A stretch of 64,000 nt of DNA, taken from JAZKHE01 sp040385525 (lineage in GTDB: Bacteria; Bacteroidota; Bacteroidia; UBA4408). The DNA is taken from NCBI GenBank assembly GCA_040385525.1, contig JAZKHE010000007.1, positions 62,001 through 126,000 on the forward strand. The letters run 5' to 3'. The notes under the pieces are model-generated. The model did no database searches. It worked only from the letters and a program-made list of their open reading frames with translations, and was not told where the DNA came from. This document shows, one piece after another, positions 46,962 to 56,216 of the stretch; positions within the stretch are counted from its first letter, which is position 1; every line of letters starts with the position of its first letter. The position numbers and the translations under genes are program-made.

Positions 46962-47542
46962 TGCAAATTTTCACAAAAAAAGTAAGGTTTATTACTACTT
47001 AAAGTTACTGTTTCAGCTACTTTAATTTCTATAGTATTTGAAATTATTTTTTCGTTATTCAAATAAAACTCTTCATCATTATTCAAAAAACTGTAAGTCC
47101 CTGGATTCAGCCATTTAGAAAACTTTTCAGAGTAAACAATAACACATCTTTTACTATCCGTTTGCAAATTATAATTCAGCTTATTTTTGATTATAAAATC
47201 AGCATTCTCTTTTAAATTTTCTTCCAAGCAAAACCAATTTAAATACACTTGATTTTTTGATTGAAGCATGCTAATCAAATTCTCGGTAATTTTGCCTTCA
47301 GCTATTTCTAAAGGAAACCAATCGGTTTTGTATTTTTCTTTTTGTTCGCTATTTATTTCTGTTTCAGACAAAATAATATCTGGTTTTAAATCATGCATTA
47401 CAATCCAATCCATATACTTTGCATTAACAATAAGTATTGGACTCCACTCCAACAACTGACCAATCCATTCAAAATTATGAATTGGCGCATCTATAAATAA
47501 AGCAGGTTCTTGGTTATCTCTAACTATGTGGTGTGAAGACAT
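46958..47542 (-). CDS. Thiamine pyrophosphokinase-like protein, active site apparently degraded
   Basis: A 194-residue protein whose N-terminus MSSHHIVRDNQEPALFID resembles thiamine pyrophosphokinases of this phylum as I remember them. The rest keeps the alternating fold, but the segment where a catalytic GDxDS-type motif would be expected reads PDIILSETEI, so metal binding may be lost. It is the first gene of the minus-strand operon with Nudix hydrolase, ABC exporter and WG protein. Tentative call; it could be a non-catalytic relative. Confidence 0.5.
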   Translation of the reverse strand: MSSHHIVRDNQEPALFIDAPIHNFEWIGQLLEWSPILIVNAKYMDWIVMHDLKPDIILSETEINSEQKEKYKTDWFPLEIAEGKITENLISMLQSKNQVYLNWFCLEENLKENADFIIKNKLNYNLQTDSKRCVIVYSEKFSKWLNPGTYSFLNNDEEFYLNNEKIISNTIEIKVAETVTLSSNKPYFFCENLQ

Positions 47543-47774
47543 ATAGCAAAAATAGCATAATATTTTATTGTAAGTCGTATCTAATTTTTAAAGAATTACT
47601 AAAAAATTTGTTTGTTTTAAAAATAAATACTTATACTTGTACTCAGAATCTGTTATGCTTATCTGCATTGCACTCTCAACACAAAATCCAAACATTTATA
47701 TTGAAATATTGTTAAGTTAAATCTATTTGATTGTTTACATCAATTAACATAAACCCTACGTTAAAAAAAAATTA
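47543..47774 (+). promoter_or_regulatory. rho upstream region and leader
   Basis: A 232-bp gene-free stretch before rho. A candidate promoter is TTG followed by a 17-18-bp spacer and TATACTTG (one mismatch from TAnnTTTG) at about 47612-47640. This would give an mRNA leader of roughly 130 bases, long enough for the autoregulation known for rho elsewhere. No terminator hairpin is seen in the leader. Confidence 0.4.
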
Positions 47775-49370
47775 ATGCAAGACGAAAATTTATTTCCGGC
47801 AGAAAATTCTGCTGAACAAGATTCTACCAACGACAAACCAAAAGCTACTAGAGGTCGTAAACCAAGAATTGCAAAACCAATCGCATCATCATCAGCAGAT
47901 AAAGTGGACAAAGAAACTATGATGAACGATTTATCGATAGAGGCAATTCCTACAGAAATAATTGTAGAAAGTATTCCTACTCCTATTGAACCAGAAGTTA
48001 CAAGCGATGCAATTGTTGAAGTAGAAAAAACTGATGAACCCGAAAGAGTTGAAAGACCTGAACGCCCTGTTAGACCTGCAAATACAGGAAAAAGAGAATT
48101 TGTTCCTCGTCAAGAAAAAACGGATGGAAACGAAAACACAAATACTTCTCAAGAAAAAAATCAACCAAGAGAAAGTAATGGCAACGACGACAGACCGCGC
48201 CATAACAACCAACAACCACAACGTTTTGAAAGAAAAGAACCTCTTTTTAATTTTGACGGCATTGTAGTTAGCGAAGGTGTTTTAGAAATTATGCCCGATG
48301 GTTATGGTTTTTTACGTTCTGCCGATTACAATTATTTAAACTCACCCGATGATATTTATGTATCTCAATCGCAAATAAAATTATTTGGTTTAAAAACAGG
48401 CGATACTGTAAGAGGTGCAATACGTCCACCACGCGAAGGCGAAAAATATTTCCCATTAACAAAAGTAGATTCAATAAACGGTAGAGATCCGTCTTACATT
48501 CGTGATAGAGTTCCTTTTGATTATTTAACACCACTTTTTCCTTTCGAAAAATTAAAATTAATTCAAGGTCCGCGCGGAAGCATGGGTATGCGTATTGTAG
48601 ATATGTTTACACCAATAGGTAAAGGACAACGTGGATTAATTGTAGCACAACCAAAAACAGGTAAAACACAATTGTTGCAAGAAATTGCAAACTCAATAGC
48701 AGCCAATCATCCAGAAGTATATATGATTATACTTTTAATTGATGAACGACCAGAAGAGGTTACCGAAATGGCACGGAACGTTAGAGCAGAAGTGGTATCA
48801 TCTACATTTGATGAACCTGCTGATAAACACGTAAAAATTGCCAACATTGTTTTAGAAAAAGCAAAACGTTTAGTAGAATGCGGACACGATGTGTGTATTT
48901 TATTAGATTCAATTACTCGTTTAGCAAGAGCTTACAATACAGTGCAACCCGCATCAGGCAAAGTACTTTCGGGTGGTGTTGATGCCAATGCATTGCACAA
49001 ACCAAAACGCTTTTTTGGAGCTGCTCGTAAAATAGAAAATGGTGGTTCGTTAACCATTTTAGCAACAGCTTTAATTGATACAGGTTCTAAAATGGACGAA
49101 GTAATTTTTGAAGAGTTTAAAGGTACAGGTAACATGGAGTTGCAGTTAGATAGAAAACTAGCCAACAAACGTTTGTTCCCTGCTGTAGATTTAACTTCAT
49201 CGAGCACACGAAGAGATGATTTATTGTTAGACAAAGAAGTGTTGCAACGCATCTGGATTTTAAGAAATCACTTAGCTGATATGAGTTCGGTAGAAGCAAT
49301 GGAGTTCTTAAAAAATCAAATGAAGAACACACAAACCAACGAAGAGTTTTTAGTATCGATGAACGGGTAA
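47775..49370 (+). CDS. rho: Transcription termination factor Rho
   Basis: Hexameric RNA-dependent ATPase ending transcription. The 531 residues start with a long charged, Arg/Glu/Asn-rich extension (~1-150) typical of Bacteroidota Rho, then the Rho-N/cold-shock RNA-binding domain (EGVLEIMPDGYGFLRS, DDIYVSQSQIKLFGLKTGD) and the ATPase core with Walker A AQPKTGKTQ near residues 290-298, VYMIILLIDERPEEVTEM and Q-loop/R-loop segments. Length is normal for the phylum. A DUF4199 gene follows 7 bp later. Confidence 0.96.
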   Translation: MQDENLFPAENSAEQDSTNDKPKATRGRKPRIAKPIASSSADKVDKETMMNDLSIEAIPTEIIVESIPTPIEPEVTSDAIVEVEKTDEPERVERPERPVRPANTGKREFVPRQEKTDGNENTNTSQEKNQPRESNGNDDRPRHNNQQPQRFERKEPLFNFDGIVVSEGVLEIMPDGYGFLRSADYNYLNSPDDIYVSQSQIKLFGLKTGDTVRGAIRPPREGEKYFPLTKVDSINGRDPSYIRDRVPFDYLTPLFPFEKLKLIQGPRGSMGMRIVDMFTPIGKGQRGLIVAQPKTGKTQLLQEIANSIAANHPEVYMIILLIDERPEEVTEMARNVRAEVVSSTFDEPADKHVKIANIVLEKAKRLVECGHDVCILLDSITRLARAYNTVQPASGKVLSGGVDANALHKPKRFFGAARKIENGGSLTILATALIDTGSKMDEVIFEEFKGTGNMELQLDRKLANKRLFPAVDLTSSSTRRDDLLLDKEVLQRIWILRNHLADMSSVEAMEFLKNQMKNTQTNEEFLVSMNG

Positions 49371-49377
49371 TATATTT

Positions 49378-49869
49378 ATGAGTATTAAAATTAAATTTGG
49401 TTCAATTGCAGGATTATTAGCAGGTTTTTGGTTTATATCACAAAACTTTTTAGGATTGTATCTTACCAATTTTACCAAATTTAATTTGCTTATTATTTTT
49501 TTATTGTTGTTTGTTGCTATTTATTTTAGCATAGTAAAAACACGCGATAACGAGAAAGGTGGTTTTATAGAATACCGACCAGCAGCGGGAATTGGCGTAA
49601 CCGTTTCGCTTTTGTTTAGTTTTATTTTAGCACTATTTACTTATTTATTTTACAAATTAAATCCCGAAAACATAGAGATAGTGTTAGATTCGCAAGAAAA
49701 ATTCTTTTTAAGCGAAGGAAAAAGTTTGCAAGAAATTGCAGTAAACAGAGATTATTTACGCCAGAATTTTGCTTTTTCTGAAGGCTTTACTTCTTTTTTA
49801 TCTATAAGTATAATTGGTTTTATTTTTTCGTTAATAGCAGCAATTTTGCTAAGAAGAGAGAGTAAATAG
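49378..49869 (+). CDS. DUF4199 membrane protein (second copy in window)
   Basis: A 163-residue protein with four hydrophobic helices and the DUF4199-like pattern: FGSIAGLLAGFWFISQ, LLIIFLLLFVAIYFSIVKTRDNEKGGFIEYRPA, VSLLFSFILALFTYLFY and a last helix IIGFIFSLIAAILL. It lies 7 bp after rho and is probably read through from it, an arrangement I have no functional explanation for. Sequence differs considerably from the DUF4199 protein at 32949. Confidence 0.78.
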   Translation: MSIKIKFGSIAGLLAGFWFISQNFLGLYLTNFTKFNLLIIFLLLFVAIYFSIVKTRDNEKGGFIEYRPAAGIGVTVSLLFSFILALFTYLFYKLNPENIEIVLDSQEKFFLSEGKSLQEIAVNRDYLRQNFAFSEGFTSFLSISIIGFIFSLIAAILLRRESK

Positions 49870-49900
49870 AACTACTTCCAAAACATCTTACTCTTAAAAA

Positions 49901-49930
49901 TTGCAATTTTAAAATAAATTACTACTTTTG
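49901..49930 (+). promoter_or_regulatory. Promoter of the repeat-rich T9SS cargo gene
   Basis: TTG at 49901-49903, a 19-bp spacer, TACTTTTG at 49923-49930; the ATG follows 46 bp downstream. Confidence 0.75.
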
Positions 49931-49976
49931 GTATAACAAAAAATTAATTTCTTGGCTAAACCTATCTAAAAATAAA

Positions 49977-51936
49977 ATGAAAAAACACATCACTTTTATT
50001 TTTATATTCTTTATACTTAACGAAACTTATGCTGCTGATTATTTTTGGGTCGGTGGCACAGGTAATTGGAGTAACTATTCTTTACATTGGGCTACGACAT
50101 CAGGAGGTACCAATATGCATACTCAAATACCTCAATCAGTTGATAATGTTTTTTTTGATATTAATTCCTTTACAAATTCAAATCAAGTAATTTATATTGA
50201 TCAAACTATAGTGTACTGCAAAAACATGACATGGACTGGAGTTTTAAACAACCCTCGTATGTTTAATGATAACAACCAATTACAAATTTATGGTTCATTA
50301 ACTCTTGATCCTAACATGTCGTTAACTGGTAATATTAATGGAAGTTTAAACTTTGTCTCAACATTCAATGGAAACTCGATTGACATGGCTGGTGTTAAAA
50401 TGGTAAATAGTTTAAATTTTGATGGTATTGGTGGTGAATGGACTTTGCAAGATTCTATTTATACTGATGATGGTGGTTTAATGCTTTACAACGGAAAATT
50501 ATTTACTAATGGTAAAAACCTTATACTAAATTATATTAGTATTTTAAATAATAGTACTATTGATCTTTCATCCTCTAAAGTTAAATTATTTTCTGCTGAT
50601 GCTTCTTGGGAATTAGCCACTTCTGCTAATATTTATGCTGGCACTTCAACTATTTCTGGTGCTAGTTTATTTAGCGGTGGGGGTAAAAATTATTTTAATT
50701 TAATAGCACTCCCTACTGCTTCTTTTATTTTAATTGAAGGTAATAACTATTTTAACAAAGTACATTTAAATACAAATGCTCAGTTTTTCGGATCTAATTC
50801 TATGGATAGTCTGCTGTTTACTCCAGGTTATTCTTATACTTTAGAAGCTGGACAAACCCAAACTGTAAATTTGTTTTTTGATGCTAATGGAAGCTGTACG
50901 CAAAGTATTGAATTGGGGTCTAATCTAAATGGAACTAAGGCAAATTTAAGTATGCCATCTGGATCTGTAATTACAAATTTTCTATCCATTAAAAATATCA
51001 ATGCGTTTGGTGGTGCCACTTATATTGCTAATAATAGTATTGATTTGGGGAATAACTCAGGATGGATAATTAATACTGTTCTACCTTCAACTTATTATTG
51101 GGTAGGAAATGCAGGTAATTGGAATGATGTTTCACACTGGAGTCTGTCTAGTGGAGGCAGTCCAGCTGGTTGCTTACCATTACACAGTGATAATGTAATA
51201 TTTGATAATCAGTCTTTTTCAACTTCTGGCCAAGTCGTAAACATTAATGTACCTGCATACTGCAAAAACATGACATGGACTGGAGTTTTAAACAACCCTC
51301 GTATGTTTAATGNNNNNNNNNNNNNNNNNNNNNNNNNNNNNNNNNNNNNNNNNNNNNNNNNNNNNNNNNNNNNNNNNNNNNNNNNNNNNNNNNNNNNNNN
51401 NNNNNNNNNNNNATACTTTAGAAGCTGGACAAACCCAAACTGTAAATTTGTTTTTTGATGCTAATGGTCTCCCAGGTTTTCCTATAGAGCTGAAATCAAA
51501 TTCTTCAGGTGTTCAAGCTTCAATTAGTAAATCTTCGGAAAATGTTTGCGCTCAATATCTTTATTTAACTGACTTAAATGCAATTGGTGGAGCAACATTT
51601 TATGCAGGACTAGGTAGTGATGATGTTTCAAATAATGCAGGCTGGAATTTCAATGCCAATAATCCTTGTCTCACTATGATAAAAAACATCAGAAATAACA
51701 ACCCAACTCAGTTGTATCCAAATCCTACTAATGGAACTATTCAAATTAGTAACGCAACAGATTTTGTAAATAGCACTATAAAAATCACATCAATAGATGG
51801 AGCGCTAGTTTATGAAAACCAAAATTTAACGGGTAATAATTTAGCTGTTGATTTAAGCAAAGAAGCCAATGGAATTTATTTTATTCAGTTAATTGATAAA
51901 AACACAATTAGTAATTTTAAAATTGTAAAAAATTAA
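49977..51936 (+). CDS. Repeat-rich secreted protein with T9SS sorting domain, interrupted by a 100-N scaffold gap
   Basis: One gene split by Ns at 51313-51412. The left part (49977-51312) has a signal peptide and the YFWVGGTGNWSNYSLHW motif, repeated as YYWVGNAGNWNDVSHWS near 51090, each followed by DNV-x-FD. The right part (51413-51936) is in another apparent frame only because the gap length is arbitrary; it ends in a T9SS type A sorting domain (LYPNPTNGTIQISNA ... FKIVKN). The two sides of the gap are 55-bp exact copies of 50214-50268 and 50836-50890. If the missing piece equals the 567 bp between those copies, the frame is restored and the protein is 808 residues. Confidence 0.85.
51313..51412. 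other. Scaffold gap of 100 Ns inside a coding repeat
   Basis: Exactly 100 unknown bases, a standard placeholder for a gap of unknown size. It sits between two 55-bp sequences that each occur once more in the same gene, so the cause is a collapsed internal repeat. Confidence 0.97.
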
Positions 51937-51941
51937 ATTAG

Positions 51942-52100
51942 TTCGCACCTAAGGCGCTGTTATTGTTGTTGTTGTTGTTGTTGTTTAATTTCTATAAAGA
52001 GCAAACTCCTAATGGAGTTATAAAAACTTAGTTAAGTTCCGTAGGAACGAACTATTGGTAGATTATAAACCAAATAAAAACCAAGCTCCGTAGGTGCGAA
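51942..52100. repeat. Intergenic element with 17-bp inverted ends and CCGTAGG palindromes
   Basis: TTCGCACCTAAGGCGCT (51942-51958) is repeated inverted as AGCTCCGTAGGTGCGAA (52084-52100), 15 of 17 matching. Between them lie the small palindromes AACTCC-taat-GGAGTT and GTTCC-gta-GGAAC, and a (TTG)7 microsatellite at about 51963-51984. No ORF is contained. Looks like a short non-autonomous repeat element. Confidence 0.6.
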
Positions 52101-52163
52101 ATCTTATAATGAATAATAATTTATCAATATTTTAATTTAATTTTTTTGCACCATTCAATAAAC

Positions 52164-52196
52164 AAAAAATCCCGAACTCATCGTTCGGGATTTTTT
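52164..52196. terminator. Terminator between the T9SS cargo gene and dnaK
   Basis: AAAAAATCCCGAAC and GTTCGGGATTTTTT pair around a five-base loop. It is 20 bp beyond the dnaK stop on the minus strand and can also end the plus-strand cargo transcript. Confidence 0.93.
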
Positions 52197-52215
52197 ATTT
52201 TACTAAAAGTATTTA

Positions 52216-54123
52216 TTACTTTTTGTCTTCTTTTACTTCTTCAAAATCAACATCAGTTGCTTCACCACCGCTCGATGCGTTAGATGCATTTGCAGCATCG
52301 CCTGCTCCTGCTCCACCATCTTGTGTTGCTTTATACATCTCTTCTGATGCTGCTCCCCAAACATTGTTTAATGTTGCCATTGCTGCGTCTATTTTAGCTA
52401 AATCTTTAGCAGCATGTGCCGCTTTTAATTCAGTTAAAGCTGCTTCTATCGGTGCTTTTTTATCAGCAGGAACTTTATCACCAAACTCTTTTAATTGTTT
52501 TTCTGTTTGGAAAATTAAGCTATCTGCTGCATTTATTTTTTCTACTTCTTCTTTCGCTTTTTTATCTGATTCAGCATTTGCTTCTGCTTCAGCTTTCATT
52601 CTTTTGATTTCTTCGTCAGATAATCCAGATGATGCCTCAATACGAATATTTTGAGATTTTCCGCTTGCTTTATCTTTTGCAGAAACATTTAAAATACCAT
52701 TTGCATCAATATCAAAAGTTACCTCAACTTGTGGAACACCTCTTGGTGCTGGCGGAATTCCATCTAAATGGAAACGACCTAACGAACGATTTTGTGTTGC
52801 CATTGGGCGCTCACCTTGCAAAATGTGTATTTCTACCGATGGTTGATTATCTGATGCTGTAGAGAAAGTCTCTGATTTTTTTGAAGGTATAGTTGTGTTA
52901 GCTTCAATTAATTTTGTTAAAACTCCGCCCATTGTTTCAATACCTAACGACAAAGGAATAACATCTAACAACAATACATCTTTTACTTCGCCAGTTAATA
53001 CTGCTCCTTGAATTGCAGCTCCTAAAGCAACTACCTCATCAGGATTTACTCCTTTTGATGGCGTTTTGCCAAAGAATTTTTCTACCGCTTCTTGTATTGC
53101 AGGAATACGAGTAGAACCACCAACTAAAATTACTTCGTCGATATCGCCTATTGAATAACCTGCATTTTTTAATGCTGTTTTGCAAGGCTCAATTGTACGT
53201 TTAATTAAGCTATCTGCTAATTGCTCAAACTTTGCTCTTGTTAACGATTTTACCAAGTGTTTTGGTATACCATTTACTGGCATAATGTATGGTAAGTTAA
53301 TTTCAGAAGAAGTTGTGCTTGACAACTCGATTTTAGCTTTTTCTGCAGCTTCTTTTAAACGTTGTAATGCCATTGGGTCTTGACGCAAATCAATTCCTTC
53401 TTCGCTTTTAAATTCGTCGGCTAACCAATCAATAATAACTTGATCAAAGTCATCACCACCTAAGTGCGTATCACCATCAGTAGATTTCACTTCAAAAACC
53501 CCATCTCCTAATTCTAATACAGAAACGTCATGTGTTCCACCACCGCAGTCAAACACTACAATTTTAATATCTCTATTCTTTTTATCTAAACCATAAGCCA
53601 AAGCTGCAGCTGTAGGTTCGTTAATAATACGACGAACTTTTAAACCAGCAATTTCTCCAGCTTCGATTGTAGCCTGACGTTGAGAATCGTTAAAGTAAGC
53701 AGGAACTGTAATAACAGCTTCAGTTACTTCGTGACCTAAATAATCTTCAGCAGTTTTCTTCATTTTTTGAAGAATCATTGCCGAAATTTCTTGCGGAGAA
53801 TATAAACGACCATCAATATCTACACGAGGTGTATTGTTGTCGCCTTTTTTAACAACGTATGGTACGCGTTCAAATTCTTTAGTTACTTTATCGTAAGTTT
53901 CGCCCATAAAACGTTTAATTGAATAAATCGTTTTTTTAGGGTTTGTAATTGCCTGACGTTTTGCAGGATCACCTATTTTACGTTCGTTGTTGTCAACAAA
54001 CGCCACAACCGATGGAGTTGTTCTTTTACCTTCGCTGTTTGGAATAACAACTGGTTCGTTGCCTTCCATAACTGCCACGCATGAGTTGGTTGTTCCCAAA
54101 TCGATACCGATAATTTTTGCCAT
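52216..54123 (-). CDS. dnaK: Chaperone protein DnaK (Hsp70)
   Basis: ATP-dependent chaperone. The 635 residues have the ATPase domain motifs GIDLGTTNSCVAVMEG, VPAYFNDSQRQAT, FDCGGGTHDVSVLELG and VILVGGSTRIPAIQ, the DLLLDVIPLSLGIETMGG linker/substrate domain start, and a C-terminal helical lid with an acidic tail ending EEVKEDKK. Neither dnaJ nor grpE is adjacent. No CIRCE-type operator (TTAGCACTC-N9-GAGTGCTAA) is visible in the 150 bp upstream. Confidence 0.97.
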   Translation of the reverse strand: MAKIIGIDLGTTNSCVAVMEGNEPVVIPNSEGKRTTPSVVAFVDNNERKIGDPAKRQAITNPKKTIYSIKRFMGETYDKVTKEFERVPYVVKKGDNNTPRVDIDGRLYSPQEISAMILQKMKKTAEDYLGHEVTEAVITVPAYFNDSQRQATIEAGEIAGLKVRRIINEPTAAALAYGLDKKNRDIKIVVFDCGGGTHDVSVLELGDGVFEVKSTDGDTHLGGDDFDQVIIDWLADEFKSEEGIDLRQDPMALQRLKEAAEKAKIELSSTTSSEINLPYIMPVNGIPKHLVKSLTRAKFEQLADSLIKRTIEPCKTALKNAGYSIGDIDEVILVGGSTRIPAIQEAVEKFFGKTPSKGVNPDEVVALGAAIQGAVLTGEVKDVLLLDVIPLSLGIETMGGVLTKLIEANTTIPSKKSETFSTASDNQPSVEIHILQGERPMATQNRSLGRFHLDGIPPAPRGVPQVEVTFDIDANGILNVSAKDKASGKSQNIRIEASSGLSDEEIKRMKAEAEANAESDKKAKEEVEKINAADSLIFQTEKQLKEFGDKVPADKKAPIEAALTELKAAHAAKDLAKIDAAMATLNNVWGAASEEMYKATQDGGAGAGDAANASNASSGGEATDVDFEEVKEDKK

Positions 54124-54181
54124 TGTATTTAGAGTTTAATTAGTTACTTATTTTCGAGAGCATTAATTCAATCATTATGCC

Positions 54182-54220
54182 AAAAAAAAATGTCACTATT
54201 TCTTAGAAATAATGACACTT
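54182..54220 (-). terminator. Terminator of the DUF4249 gene
   Basis: TGTCAcTATTTCT and AGAAATAaTGACA pair with one mismatch around a two-base loop; on the minus strand the hairpin is followed by a run of nine T. It is about 55 bp past the stop of the DUF4249 gene. Confidence 0.8.
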
Positions 54221-54273
54221 TTGCGGTGTTTTTTGTCAAAAGAAAGGAATATTCTAATGACAAAACGACAGAA

Positions 54274-55311
54274 TTAAGGTCTAAAGCCTAAACCAGCGGT
54301 TAACTCGCCGTTAATTAGTTTGTCTAATGATACATTTTCTATAAGTACAATTTGTGGTGGACTTTGAAAACGGCAAGAAAATATTCCGAAACCATTTGTA
54401 ATGTTGGTATACGTTGGTTTTTCTTGACTAACACCAGTAGAAGGTTTGCTTATTTGATAGTATAAATCTAACTCTTCTCCACCAACATTTAGTGTAAATT
54501 CTAATTTGCCAGCTCTTCTAATTTTTCCATCGGCAGGAATTTTAGCGGCTAAGTATTTAAAAAACTCTTCACCGCCAAATATTGCTTCCATTTCGCTATT
54601 TACTAATTGGTTTTGTTCTGTTCTTTCTTGAGGTAAAAACCAATCAACATATTTTGCTACTGCACCTGTAAAGGCAACATTATCTGCTTCTAAATAATTA
54701 AAACGAATTACTGGCTGATACACTTTACCATTTTCGTAAACTACCCAGTCAATTGATTTATTCTCAATGTAAGCACCATTAGCTTTTACAAAATTAAAAC
54801 TCTCTTCAACGCCTGTACCAGTTGTATATAAATTAAAAGTAAAATTTCTACCCACATCACTTTTAACCAATGGCGTTTTAGCAGTTGCTTTATAACCTGT
54901 TTTGTTATTTAAAACTGTTAATTGATAATCGTTATTTGAGTTTAGTTTGTTTACTGCTTTGTATAGCGCTGCAGAGTCGTTGTTAAAAATACCAGCCTCT
55001 TTATTATAAACTGATACCGGCTGTAATATTTCTGTAGAAACAATATCGTTACCTTTCATTTCTTCTAAAGTAACTGTTAAATCAGCTGGATTGTAATAAA
55101 TAGAATCTCCTCGTTTAGCCATTTCTAAAGCATCGCCATCGCCTAAATAAGCCTTTGTAATATTAATGTACTGAACTGATTTAGATTGATCTAACAATCC
55201 ATAAATTACCATTTGCTCTTTCCATGGCGCATTTAAATCAACTTCTGTAGAACAGCTAACAACAGAAATAGCTATAAAAAATATAAATAATTTGTACAAG
55301 TTTGTTTTCAT
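54274..55311 (-). CDS. DUF4249 lipoprotein
   Basis: A 345-residue lipoprotein when started at the ATG at 55311 (MKTNLYKLF); the signal ends with Cys20 in VVSC. An ATG 30 bp further up would break the usual short n-region and is less likely. The mature domain starts NAPWKEQMVIYGLLDQSKSVQYI, typical of DUF4249, and continues as a beta-rich domain of unknown function. DUF4249 genes commonly follow a TonB receptor; here the receptor is 2 kb away on the other strand, so the usual pairing is broken. Confidence 0.85.
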   Translation of the reverse strand: MKTNLYKLFIFFIAISVVSCSTEVDLNAPWKEQMVIYGLLDQSKSVQYINITKAYLGDGDALEMAKRGDSIYYNPADLTVTLEEMKGNDIVSTEILQPVSVYNKEAGIFNNDSAALYKAVNKLNSNNDYQLTVLNNKTGYKATAKTPLVKSDVGRNFTFNLYTTGTGVEESFNFVKANGAYIENKSIDWVVYENGKVYQPVIRFNYLEADNVAFTGAVAKYVDWFLPQERTEQNQLVNSEMEAIFGGEEFFKYLAAKIPADGKIRRAGKLEFTLNVGGEELDLYYQISKPSTGVSQEKPTYTNITNGFGIFSCRFQSPPQIVLIENVSLDKLINGELTAGLGFRP

Positions 55312-55400
55312 TTTAAAATTTTGGAGTTGCAAATTTATCATTTTAAAGTAATAAATAAATTTTATAGTTAAGTTTGTTCGTTTTTAACACATATTGTACA

Positions 55401-56216
55401 ATGTCAGTTCACAAAGAAGTAAAAAAAGTTACTACGCACGTACTTCAAGAAATGAAGCGCAAAGGCGAAAAAATATCAATGCTTACGGCTTACGATTACT
55501 CGATGGCTAAAATAGTTGATGCCGCTGGAATTGACGTTATTTTGGTGGGCGACTCAGCCTCTAACGTAATGGCAGGGCACGAAACAACTTTGCCTATTAC
55601 TTTAGATCAAATGATATATCACGCAGCTTCTGTAATTAGAGCTGTTGACAGAGCTCTTGTTGTTGCCGATTTACCTTTTGGTTCTTATCAAGGCAACTCT
55701 AAAGAAGCTTTAAATTCTGCCATTAAATTAATGAAAGAAGCGGGTGCACATGCTGTTAAACTAGAAGGCGGAAGAGAAATTAAAGAATCGATTGAACGCA
55801 TATTATCTGCAGGAATACCCGTTATGGGACATTTGGGCTTAACGCCACAATCTATTTACAAATTTGGAACGTACACAGTTAGAGCAAAAGAAGAGGAAGA
55901 AGCAACACGTTTAATTGAAGATGCTCAAATACTTGAAAAAAGTGGTTGCTTTGCCATTGTATTAGAAAAAATACCTGCCAAACTAGCCGAAAAAGTAGCA
56001 CAAAGCATTCAAATACCTGTTATTGGCATTGGTGCTGGTGGCGGTGTTGACGGACAAGTTTTGGTTTTGCACGATATGTTAGGCATAACGCACGAATTTT
56101 CTCCACGCTTTTTACGTCGTTATTTAAATCTTTACGAAGAAATAAGTGGAGCAGTTAAAGGTTATATTCACGATGTAAAATCGAAAGATTTCCCGAACGA
56201 AAAGGAACAGTATTAG
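55401..56216 (+). CDS. panB: 3-methyl-2-oxobutanoate hydroxymethyltransferase
   Basis: First step of pantothenate synthesis, adding a hydroxymethyl group from methylene-tetrahydrofolate to ketoisovalerate. Started at the ATG at 55401 the protein is 271 residues. Motifs: KISMLTAYDYSMAKIVDAAGIDVILVGDSA, AVKLEGG, GIPVMGHLGLTPQS and PVIGIGAGGGVDGQVLVLHDMLG. An in-frame TTG upstream (55374) adds residues without family match. The stop lies inside an inverted repeat shared with the 3' side of lgt. Confidence 0.95.
   Translation: MSVHKEVKKVTTHVLQEMKRKGEKISMLTAYDYSMAKIVDAAGIDVILVGDSASNVMAGHETTLPITLDQMIYHAASVIRAVDRALVVADLPFGSYQGNSKEALNSAIKLMKEAGAHAVKLEGGREIKESIERILSAGIPVMGHLGLTPQSIYKFGTYTVRAKEEEEATRLIEDAQILEKSGCFAIVLEKIPAKLAEKVAQSIQIPVIGIGAGGGVDGQVLVLHDMLGITHEFSPRFLRRYLNLYEEISGAVKGYIHDVKSKDFPNEKEQY

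Noticed and set aside
47533..47715. 60-residue open frame upstream of rho
   Set aside because: No domain, no RBS or promoter at a suitable distance, and it overlaps the start of the divergent gene. More likely an untranslated rho leader.
48034..48267. Overlapping frame inside the rho N-terminal extension
   Set aside because: Lysine/glutamate-rich composition is the out-of-frame reading of the charged Rho extension.
51310..51936. Apparent separate gene starting in the N run
   Set aside because: It starts only because Ns are read as open frame. It is the 3' part of the gene beginning at 49977, displaced by an arbitrary gap length.
52223..52654. Antisense open frame of 143 residues inside dnaK
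   Set aside because: Ser/Ala-rich shadow of the dnaK 3' end, unrelated to any protein I recognise.
55374..55400. TTG start upstream of panB
   Set aside because: It adds nine residues (FVFNTYCT-like) with no match to PanB N-termini; the ATG at 55401 gives the family start.
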